Below, piece after piece: positions 22,343-31,800 of a stretch of DNA of 64,000 nucleotides. The DNA comes from Leuctra nigra. Taxonomy: Eukaryota > Arthropoda > Insecta > Plecoptera > Leuctridae. The DNA lies in contig OW203761.1 of NCBI GenBank assembly GCA_934045905.1, positions 34,708,964 through 34,772,963 on the forward strand, written 5' to 3'. The notes under the pieces are model-generated. The model searched no databases and was not told the origin of the DNA. It saw nothing but the letters and a program-made list of their open reading frames with translations. Made by a program: the position numbers and the translations under genes. The first letter of the stretch is position 1. The number at the start of each line of letters is the position of its first letter.

Positions 22343-25336
22343 CAGGCCCCTGTACCTGATACTTGTAGCAGTAGCAAGAACACCTCACCTACTGATCAGG
22401 GAACAGGGCGCAAGATTCATATTGCAGGCTTAAACGTCAGAGTACTAAATAATGGTTTTGATCAATTCAAGGAAATTATAACTGAAGAAGACGTAGATAT
22501 ATTCTGTATGACAGAAACGTGGCTGAAACCAAATCACCCTTCTGAAGATTATGCCATTGCAGGATATTCGTTGCTAAGATCTGATCGCACTAATTCTAGA
22601 GGAGGTGGTGTGGGTATATATATTAAGCAATCAATAAGACACACCATCATAACAGATATTGAGATTGAAGAAGAAGAAAATGATGAAGATTTGGTCAGAA
22701 AACCAGAATATTTGTGTATTAAGATTAGCCTAAAACGGAAAAAGATTGCTGTGTGTGTAGTCTACCGGCCACCTGATAATTGCTACACTAATATCAGCAT
22801 TCTGGAGAAACAACTTTCGACACTTCAAGGACTTGTTGATAATATAATTCTAATTGGGGATATGAACATTGATCTCTTGAAATCTGCAGAACCAAATAGC
22901 AAGTATCTCATTAAATTCATGAAAAAGTTTAAATTAAATCAAATCATTAAAGCCCCCACAAGAATAACAGAAGAAGATGTTCAGCAGCAGGATGGAAGTA
23001 TTGTTAGTCGAGTCCAGACCTCCACTCTTATTGATCATATCTACGTTCAGGATGAGGACTCAGTAGTCAGCACCAAAGTATTAGACATATCCAAGATCAT
23101 AGATTCACGTGGAAAGCCAGTTACTGATCACTGTCTAATATCTTGTACATTAGTTTACCGGAAACCAAAAAGGGAGATTCGGAAGATTACTTATAGAAAC
23201 TACAAGAAAATTAATCCCCTGGAATTGAAAAAAGTTTTAAACAGTATTGATTGGAATATTGCAGAAGGTGAAGATGATATTAATGTAAAGCTAAAAATAC
23301 TTAATGAAAATTTACAATATACTGAGAATAAGCTAGCACCAATCAAGGAATTTACAACCAATAAACCGAAATGTCCATGGTATAATGATAACATTCAGAA
23401 TATGTGCAAGCTCAAGTCAAAAGCACTTTTGAAGTTCAAAAGAAGGCCATCTGCAGCTAATTGGCAATATTATTGTCATGTTAGAAATTACATAACAATA
23501 GCAGTGAAGAGAGAGAAAAGATCATTCATGAGGAAAGAAATACAAGCAAATTTAGGTAATTCTGCATTCTTATGGAAGAAACTTCAAGAGTGGGATATTC
23601 ACAGCTCGAAAAAGCCAAGACAACTAATTCCTGAAGAACTAGCTAAGCCGGATTTGATAAATGACTATTATGTTGATTCAATACCACATTCTTTAATTGC
23701 TTCAAGTATAATTGATCAATACAAAAATAACACTCACACTATTACGTCAAAAAATGCCTTTGAGCTCAGAGCAGTTAGTACAGAAGAAATCGTTGATCAA
23801 TTGAGAAAAATTAAGACCAAAGCAACAGGCATTGATAATATAAATATCAATACATTACTTCTATGCATGCCAAACTGTTTAAATGCTATACACAGTATTG
23901 TAAATCATTCTCTTGTTTCTGGAATATTTCCTGATCTATGGAAAGAAGGAGTAATAACACCCTTGCCAAAATGCTCACATCCAAAACATTTCAAAGACCT
24001 TAGACCCATTAGTATTCTCACTACAATGTCCAAAATACTAGAAAGAATTGTTGTGAAGCAACTGACTGCATACCTAGAAGAACTGCAATTATTATCTAAT
24101 AGTCAGTCAGGATTCAGGAAAAATCGTGGGACAACATCAATACTTCTAGATGTAACTGATGAAGCGATCAAGGGAATGGAGAAGAAAATGGTTACAAGTC
24201 TTATATTATTAGATTTTACAAAAGCCTTTGACTCTATCAATCATGAACTCCTACTGGCTAAACTCACATATCTTGGAGTGGGAGAGATGACAATTAAATG
24301 GTTTGCAAGTTACCTCACCGGACGTCAACAACGGGTAAAATTATCAGCTAATAACGTATCAATGCCAAGGGAAAATAGAACAGGAGTACCACAGGGTTCA
24401 AGTATCGCTCCACTACTGTTCATAGTTTACACAACTGATATCGATGAGAGTGTGAAACACTGCAAAATACACAAATTTGCAGATGATACCCAGCTTCTAT
24501 ATACCTTTCGCCCTCAAGATCTAGCTGCAGCACAAGAGAAAATAAACGAAGATCTTCAGTCTATTGCTGCATGGAGTGAAAGTCAAGGACTCTCTTTAAA
24601 CACTTCGAAGACCATATCAATGATTATAGGGAACAAATGTCAACGGATCAAAATACTTAATAGTGAATTTAAACTACATATAAATGGTTCTATTATTCCC
24701 ACTTCAGAAAATGCAAGGAATTTAGGTTTGATAATGGACAGCCAAATGACTTACTCAGATCATATTCAGAAAGCAAATAGCAAAGCTTACGGCAAACTAC
24801 GAACAATGCAAAGATTTAAACAAATTCTGACAAGATCAACAAAAAGCAAGCTTGTTGAGGCACTTATAATATCTAATTTGAATTACTGTGACATCGTTTA
24901 CGGACCGTGTATTTCGAAGAAAGATGTAGGTCGTATTCAAAAAGTCCAGAATTCTTGTGCTAGGTTTGTATTCAATATTAAGAGAAGACACCATATAAGT
25001 CCCTACATTCAAAAACTTCATTGGCTAAAGATGGAAGCGAGAAGAAGCCTACATTTAACATGCGCAACGCACAAGATATTGAGAACGGGAGAGCCAAAGT
25101 ATTTAAATGATAAGTTGAGAAAGCGTCGTGATATTCACCTACGAGACACGCGGTCCAAAGATAAGCTAGACTTTGGAACTCATCGAAGTAAAAAATTCAA
25201 GAACTGTTTTTCCTATTCAGCCTCAGTAGCATACAACACAACAACAACAGAAGAGCAGACCCTAAGTTTAAAAGCTTTCAAGACGCTCGTTAAGGATAAA
25301 CTCGCTATCATTCAAGAAAGAGAATTCGTGAAGTAA
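22337..25336 (+). CDS. LINE ORF2: AP-endonuclease and reverse transcriptase
   Basis: The open frame starts right after the ORF1 TGA; its first ATG is at 22508 (942 residues from there). Endonuclease motifs: GLNVRVLNN (upstream of the ATG), MTETWL, GGGVGIYI, VVYRPP, LIGDMNIDLL, LIDHIYV, VTDHCLIS. Reverse transcriptase motifs: DLRPISILTTMSKILERIVV, QSGFRKNRGTTS, LLDFTKAFDSINHELLLAKL, GVPQGSSIAPLLF, and the catalytic HKFADDTQLLY. A C-terminal YGPCISKKD, RIQKVQNSCAR region follows. The endonuclease nicks target DNA and the RT copies element RNA in place. Because the domain's N-terminal strand and its conserved Asn precede the first ATG, a product starting at 22508 should lack endonuclease activity. 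This argues for readthrough, reinitiation at a non-AUG codon, or translation as an ORF1-ORF2 fusion. Confidence 0.9.
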   Translation, partial: QLQAPVPDTCSSSKNTSPTDQGTGRKIHIAGLNVRVLNNGFDQFKEIITEEDVDIFCMTETWLKPNHPSEDYAIAGYSLLRSDRTNSRGGGVGIYIKQSIRHTIITDIEIEEEENDEDLVRKPEYLCIKISLKRKKIAVCVVYRPPDNCYTNISILEKQLSTLQGLVDNIILIGDMNIDLLKSAEPNSKYLIKFMKKFKLNQIIKAPTRITEEDVQQQDGSIVSRVQTSTLIDHIYVQDEDSVVSTKVLDISKIIDSRGKPVTDHCLISCTLVYRKPKREIRKITYRNYKKINPLELKKVLNSIDWNIAEGEDDINVKLKILNENLQYTENKLAPIKEFTTNKPKCPWYNDNIQNMCKLKSKALLKFKRRPSAANWQYYCHVRNYITIAVKREKRSFMRKEIQANLGNSAFLWKKLQEWDIHSSKKPRQLIPEELAKPDLINDYYVDSIPHSLIASSIIDQYKNNTHTITSKNAFELRAVSTEEIVDQLRKIKTKATGIDNININTLLLCMPNCLNAIHSIVNHSLVSGIFPDLWKEGVITPLPKCSHPKHFKDLRPISILTTMSKILERIVVKQLTAYLEELQLLSNSQSGFRKNRGTTSILLDVTDEAIKGMEKKMVTSLILLDFTKAFDSINHELLLAKLTYLGVGEMTIKWFASYLTGRQQRVKLSANNVSMPRENRTGVPQGSSIAPLLFIVYTTDIDESVKHCKIHKFADDTQLLYTFRPQDLAAAQEKINEDLQSIAAWSESQGLSLNTSKTISMIIGNKCQRIKILNSEFKLHINGSIIPTSENARNLGLIMDSQMTYSDHIQKANSKAYGKLRTMQRFKQILTRSTKSKLVEALIISNLNYCDIVYGPCISKKDVGRIQKVQNSCARFVFNIKRRHHISPYIQKLHWLKMEARRSLHLTCATHKILRTGEPKYLNDKLRKRRDIHLRDTRSKDKLDFGTHRSKKFKNCFSYSASVAYNTTTTEEQTLSLKAFKTLVKDKLAIIQEREFVK

Positions 25337-25608
25337 TGATATTGGAAGACGAGAATCAAGATTACATCCTGCTGAGAATGTTTTTTCAGTGGTTTTCCCT
25401 CAGCTAAAAAGCAAATGCTTGGATGTTCTTCCAATATTACCACTGATATTGAAGCACAATTTTAATGACTATTATGAATTAAGAAGAAGTAGGTAAATGG
25501 TGAAGATGTGAAGCAGCTGAAGAGAAGAGATGGATGTATGGAAGATCAACGACTCGATTGTTGAATACAGACCAATTATGTACCTATTTTATGTGCTCAA
25601 TAAATTAC

Positions 25609-25631
25609 ATTATTATTATTATTATTATTAA
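25609..25631 (+). repeat. (ATT)n tail of the LINE
   Basis: About eight ATT units directly after the LINE 3' UTR. CR1/L2-type elements often end in short tandem repeats rather than poly(A). Confidence 0.85.
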
Positions 25632-25642
25632 TATTTCCTTAA

Positions 25643-26124
25643 GGAGGGATGACTGATATAATCAAGGTCTTCTGGAAATTTCTACAAATTTGCAAAGAAT
25701 TTTGAATTTCTAGAAGGCCATGTTACCATGGCAACACAATTTTACATGTAAAACTGCACTTTTCAGTTGGAAAAACGTAAAAATATAGCAGTAAAACCCT
25801 CGTAGCTCGGTAAAACGTCCACGAAGGTATACATTTAAAAATGTTATAATGAAATATTGCATGTGATACACGCTTCAGTAGTTTTTCAAAAAATTCTATA
25901 CGTGGAAAAGCAGCCAAATACGCTTTTAAAAATATCAGCATGACTTTTTCCGTATGGTCGCAATGTTAAACTGAGAAAAAACTGTAACTTTGAAGCGATA
26001 TATCTCGAAAATTAGTTCACGTTGACCACTTTTTCTCGCTATGTTATGATGCAGAACTTAAAAATCTATTTATATGCGAAATCTGAACGATTTCTATACA
26101 TAAGTGAAATTCGGAGATCCCTCC
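25643..26124. mobile_element. TTAA-flanked TIR element (piggyBac-like MITE)
   Basis: GGAGGGAT and ATCCCTCC face each other, flanked by TTAA at 25639-25642 and 26125-26128. 482 bp, non-coding. TTAA duplication is the piggyBac signature, though these ends are not the usual CCCT-type, so the superfamily is tentative. Confidence 0.6.
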
Positions 26125-26397
26125 TTAATATCATAACTTTTAAACAATTATAATTAATACACATTTTAAAAATTAAGAACTTATCTAATTTTAGACAGTT
26201 ATGATTTATGACGCTTATCATCAAAGCTTTTAAGTTACTTTTAATTATCTTGGTGAGGGATAATCTCGCTGCTGACTCCTTGAGAAATAGAAATCGTATA
26301 GTCGAAGCTGAAGAAGGAGGGCATTTAGGTTTGGGCAGTTTTTATTTTATTTTTAAGTTATCGTTCCCAGTTTGCTCACGTCGTATAAAAAATTAGC

Positions 26398-26474
26398 TTG
26401 AGTCCTCGTCAACTGGAGAAGATTTAAGCATGTCCATGCTATCCAGGACTCTTCTCTAGTAGACGAGGACTTGA
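26398..26474. ncRNA. miRNA-precursor-like hairpin (candidate)
   Basis: A 24-base 5' arm (26398-26421, TTGAGTCCTCGTCAACTGGA...) pairs with 26451-26474, with one A:A mismatch and three G:U wobbles. The 29-base loop holds its own small stem (AGCATG/CATGCT). Arm length and single bulge resemble a pre-miRNA, but a palindromic MITE remnant is equally possible. No seed or family is recognised and either strand could be the source. Confidence 0.35.
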
Positions 26475-28298
26475 AATTACCTACTACGCTCGCGTATGCT
26501 CAAGACAGTGCGTCTGTGCATAAGAGGTAGAAGGCCGGAAGTCCGTTTCAATTATTCTTGAGCTGAGCTCATAAAAGGAATTCTGCCTTCATGCAATCAT
26601 ATTTCAAATTGTAATGGTGAGATGATGAGTCATTGTGCAAGAGAATACTTCATTATAATTGTATTTGTTGGTATCAATCAAATGCGGTAATTTATAGAGC
26701 CATGATTACATTATTTTAAGTGTGCAAAATACAATGGAGAAAATGAACTTCTACAAGCATTTTTAAAATTAGTGGGGTACAAAAACCTTGCTCAAAATAA
26801 AATTATTAAATAATGATGGCAGGATGGTTATGGATTTGTATTAAAAATGAAGTAACACATTAATTTGTTGCTGCTAAAACATTTCAGATATTAAATTTAA
26901 TTAATATTTTAGACAGTAGATACATCATACAATCGTATTTGTTGCAAAACATTTCATTATTATTAAACAAGATTCTTATGTCAAAAATAAGTCCATTAAC
27001 ACTAAATGCAAATAAAATGATTCCTCATACAATGGTGATTGAAATAAAACCGTTGTGAAACCACAAGCTAATCCAAATTTCAATGAGTGGATTCAAAGAT
27101 AGCTCTCATATTCTCACTCAACTACTCCCAGATTCATTCATCCATCTCAACACATTTACATCACATATATGTGTTTGGCAATTTTCTTCATAGGAAATAG
27201 AAGTTCATAAAATACAATGCGTAATAAATAAATGAATTTCATTTTTTTAACAGTAAATACAATTCCGGCAAATGAGATACTTGGCTTGATGCACAATCAT
27301 AATTGGATATGAATGGCAAAAGCACCCACCCCTTTCATGAAAAATGATTAATAGTAGTCGACTCTGTAGTTTCATGACAATGTTGAACCAACAACTAATA
27401 AATAATAATATATTATAGAATGTATGCAATATGCCTGCCTGTATTGTAAATTTCCACTTGGGCACTAACTAGATAACATGACCAGATTGTGAATATTTTG
27501 CTTGCTGAACGGTTTTCAAACTCTCTAGCTGCATTCAATATTTCTATGTACGTACTATTTAATAAATATTAATGAAATGCTGTTAAATCTGAAAAGTAAA
27601 TTTTAAATGAATGTCAACTTTACTCCATTTGACATAAAATGAAGAATAGCAGTTGATAATGTAAATAATTAATCCAAAATGGTGTAGTTAATACTTCATC
27701 CACAGTTAAGATCAAAAAATAGCACCACTTCTATAGGTAGTACCTGGTGTCTAACTATATAAGAATTAACAATATTTGTAACTTTACATAATTATTTATT
27801 ATACCTATATCTTCACTAACACAACCCTATGCACATTGGATGATGAAAAGTAAATAGTCCGTACGAATAATGGTCCTAATTCAGTCTACTCTAGTTATTT
27901 ACATCATCATCATTATCACTATGGGTTCATTCCTTACAGGCAACACGCCACGACACAACTTAGTGAACCTCACCTCAAAATGTCTATTCTTATAATCCAG
28001 CCAATAGTAAAGAAAGACGAAAGGTGGGAAAAGCAGATAACTCAATGATCTGGGCAAGGCGAGCTGTGTCGTGTCGTGTCCCCTTCACTCGTTAAAAGGA
28101 AAGCAACCTGAACGTAAACGTTGCTACCTGAAGTTTGATTTTGAAGCTTTATGTCAAAATAAATACTATCGTTACATAACCTTGATCAAACAAAATATAA
28201 AAAAATGACTACTGACAACTTTACAAGGATCAGCACTCGTAATGTTATCTACATAAATAGCAAAGTTCTTATTTCATGTCAGCAAAACCAAAGTCTGC
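26475..28298. other. Intergenic region and probable milton 3' UTR
   Basis: AT-rich. The part next to 28298 is presumably the milton 3' UTR. A tRNA/MITE-like pair of CACGACAC words at 27946 and 28066 is too weak to call. No other coding sequence recognised. Confidence 0.5.
27795..27800 (-). terminator. Possible milton poly(A) signal
   Basis: AATAAA on the minus strand (TTTATT on the + strand) about 500 nt after the milton stop. Other candidates lie further down; no transcript evidence. Confidence 0.35.
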
Positions 28299-28804
28299 TC
28301 ATAAAAGACCTCCCTTTCTGCCAAATAACATTGTACTTATGGTTCCTAACGTTGATGAAGTTTCACTCCTATGGGGAGAAGCACTAAATACCATTCCTAA
28401 GTCCTGCCTAACCTTGCCTTTTCGAGGAGGTGTTTGACTCTGTCGTTCATTTCGAACAGAATTCCCAACTTTAGAAGGTGGTGATTCTATCGGAGAGGGC
28501 GAATGGCTGGCGGAGGAAGTGATGGTTGCCATTAGCTGCGTCATGGGACTTTTCAGTGTGCGACAGGTGTACAGTGCCCCGCCAAGGCTGAGCGCAGGTG
28601 TGATGCTTGATGCTGACGTTGACATGATGGTCTCCAGCCCGATACGCTCCAACTTCTCTACAATACGGATGCCGGAGAGCGCCTTACGGTCGGAACGAGA
28701 CAGTGCACTGGAGGTGCTGTGCTTTGCCTTGCGGCTCTGATGAGCTCGCTCCATCTCGCTGGAGAAAGTGCGCCTGAGGAGATCTGCACCGGTGCTTAAG
28801 AAAC
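28299..28804 (-). CDS. milt: milton last coding exon
   Basis: 168 residues ending FGRKGGLL and [43 protein letters not shown], then Ser-rich sequence. [12 protein letters not shown] matches the VDRLKRLGI region of vertebrate TRAKs. Acceptor tttcag at its 5' side, entered in phase 1. Confidence 0.9.
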
Positions 28805-31800
28805 CTGAAACAAGAGTGTAATTATTGTCAATGTCATGTGTTGCTCTGATGCTCTAAAAACAGAAGTTTTATGAACACAAACCCCTTCAATCTCACAATC
28901 ATGGCTCCACATCAGGGGAGGCAACCATTTTTGGTCAAGGAGCCAATTTCCCAAAAATTAATAAATTAAATAATAATGGGAGCCGCAATAGGGGCAATGA
29001 AATATAAAATAAAAATACCTACAATATTCAATTGCATGACTAGTTACCTAGTTTATTTTGATATTTTGACAATGCCCCCAGGTGTTGCCCTGCAGGGGAT
29101 TTTCTTAGAATTTTTTCAACAATTTAAAAAAAGTGATTTAGGGGTTCTAAAAATTGAACAAACTGAATCATAACTGTCATTTTTATATACTTTTTTCCCC
29201 ATATTTTTGAATTTTGTATTTTTAGATCTTTATTACCTACCTATTTAAATCTAGATCTAAATTATAAATGGCCATTCAAGAACACTAAGAAGCCGCAGGT
29301 TGCTGACCCCTGCTCTACATGATCATGTCCCTTTAGTAGAGGCATAGACATTGGTAGAGGTATGGTCCTCTGAGTACACTTACCAGGGAAGTTGAGTGGA
29401 TTGTACGGCGGTGGAGAAGCAGAGCGTGAAGGCGGTGGGGAGCCGTCAGGACTATTGCAAGGCGTTGCAGTGGGCGTGTAACTTGGCGTGGTGACACAGG
29501 ACGGCGTGACAGCCTTGATACCGCGCTCGTTGAGCATCTTGGCCAGGCCAAGCGCAGTGGAGAAGGTGGAGGTGGAGTTGCGTCGGCTGCGTGTCACGGG
29601 GGTCTGTGGCGCAGTCGGGTAGCGGCTGGAAGAGGCAGTCGTCATCTGGCTCCCTCGCAAGCTGCACAACAAGTACTCATACAATCACAAGTTCTGACAA
29701 GTTCTCATTATCAATATTCCATTGTGAACATATTTGTTGAATAAAATTTTTATTGTGCTGAAGGAAGCACATTTTGAAACATTAATATGAACAGTTCACT
29801 TGCTTTTGTGTATGGAAATGGTAATATGTGCGACATTGACATTATTAGAAGCATCCAAGGTACCTATGAGTGACGCTGGTCATGTCATCGGGGTGCATAA
29901 CCGTGCTGTTGGTAAACGTGTAGATGGAGCCAGTGTTCTGGAAACTCTTGCCCGGATTGCCGCACTCATCGTCCTCTTCTAGGTCCGACAGAGTGTACGT
30001 TTTCAGACCGAGGTCTTCCAACTGCTTGCCTCCACGAGTCTGAACGCCAGGCCGCTCGTCCAACAGTCCGCCCAACGTCGGTGTCGCCAGCTGCGTCCAT
30101 GTAGCCAATGTCAAGGAACCTAGAGACAAACAACGCATAAAAGAGTGCTGCAATTTCAAATTTAATCTTTAAATATTATTCTTGAAGATAACATTGCTAA
30201 CTTGACTGACTTTTGCAATGCTAGTTTATAAGGCTGAGACTTTGCAAATCTCAGTAATGATTTCAAACATATTGGCCCTACATTTTAACTGTAATAAAAT
30301 CTACATACCTTCAAGTGGTTTAACAATCTGTAGCTTCTCTGGCAACTTCCAAGCTCCGTTATTTCCACTGAAGCCGCTGCTCCCGGTGGACATGATACTG
30401 TCGGGTGTACGACAGCCAAACGGCAGGAACGAAGGTGGCGTGTGAATGTCTGCATACTCGTAGCTTCCTGCGCTAAGTGCACTGCGCCGCGACATCACTG
30501 CAAACAATTCAATGCTCGTTTCACACTGCCACTCAAGATCGAAATGTATGATTTTACTTCTATCATTAGCAAATAAATAAAAAACTACTCCATCTCTCCT
30601 CACCTTGAGCTGGAGTAAGTCTTCGTAATGCAGCTTCGAGGTCAGCTGCACCTGGCGCTCCAGGCGCTCCCTGTGGAGGCGCTCCTGGGTACAAGTCCTC
30701 GCTAGTTGTGGAGTACTCGGAGTCACTCTGCCCCACTGAGTCCAGACTGGGGAAGCCCAAAGAGCTGTAGGAGGAACCTGCAACACAAACACGGTTGGCA
30801 AAAATTCACTTCAATTCACAGTAGAAATAACAAATCTAATTTTTTTAATCCAATTGCAGTCTTGGTGTAGTTTCACACAGTTAATTATGTAATAAACACA
30901 AAGAAGAAGATAATATACCAGGAAACAACTTAGTAAAATACAAATATTTGAACAGAAACACTGGTATTGTCAAGAAATAAAAAAAAAAAAAAAAAGAGAC
31001 CGCAATATTTCGCCGATGCGTTCGACCGGCTTTGTCAAGCGAGACTGCAGTCTCGCTTGACAAAGCCGGTCGAACGCATCGGCGAAATATTGCGGACTCT
31101 TTTTTTATTTTTATTTCTTGACAATACCAGTGTTTCTGTTCAAATATTTGTATTTTACTATGTTAATTATGTACTGTGTACACTTATTACTAAGTATTAG
31201 CACGGTAACAGAATTATAAATTATTTTAATGGCACTAAGGGTTACAGGACAATTGTTCGGTAAATATTGAATATTTAATAAATAAAAAACAACAAATAAC
31301 TCATTGTCCTGCTTGATGTATGATGACTTGGTGTTCATTCCAAAACAAAATAATATTCAGAAAAGAATAACAACTAACCAACATTACGCTGTGCCTCAAG
31401 CGGTGGTCTTCCACTGAGCTGCGAGGAAACGACACAGCTCATGCGCGGGCCCGAGAAGGCTGTTGAACTGAGCATCGTTGTGCTACCTGTGCCACCAAAC
31501 GGCTGGAGCGGATTCACGCGCGGGTACATTTGGTGCACAGGACTCTCACTGGCACTCATTCCAGAACTGTTGGAGTTACGAGACGCACTGCGCACCGTCT
31601 CAAACACTTTTTTGTAGCTCGGCCTGAGAACCAAGAACACCATCATTAGCAGGTATGAATTAGTATTACTAGGAAGGTTTAGAATATTAGCCATTTAGAT
31701 ATTAGACATAACATCTAAACCACCCCAATCCAAATCTCAAATCACTATCATTTTTATACCTATGTTATAAATATATTTATCAACTTTATAAGATAATGTT

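Larger units (their letters stand above)
20583..25631 (+). mobile_element. Apparently intact CR1/L2-like LINE
   Basis: Two undamaged frames (ORF1 20972-22336, ORF2 region 22337-25336), a 5' UTR of at most about 390 bp, a 270-bp 3' UTR with AATAAA at 25600 and an (ATT)n tail at 25609-25631. The 5' edge is placed directly after the AATAC tail of the preceding LINE; no target duplication was identified, so it is approximate. A PHD-type finger in ORF1 and an AP-endonuclease plus reverse transcriptase in ORF2 fit the CR1/L2 group. Lack of stops or frameshifts other than the ORF1/2 TGA suggests a recent, possibly active copy. Confidence 0.85.

Noticed and set aside
27938..28082. Possible MITE with CACGACAC ends
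   Set aside because: Inverted similarity is limited to low-complexity CACGACAC words and no target duplication is visible.
28519..28740. + strand frame opposite the last milton exon
   Set aside because: Antisense shadow of a clearly conserved coding exon.
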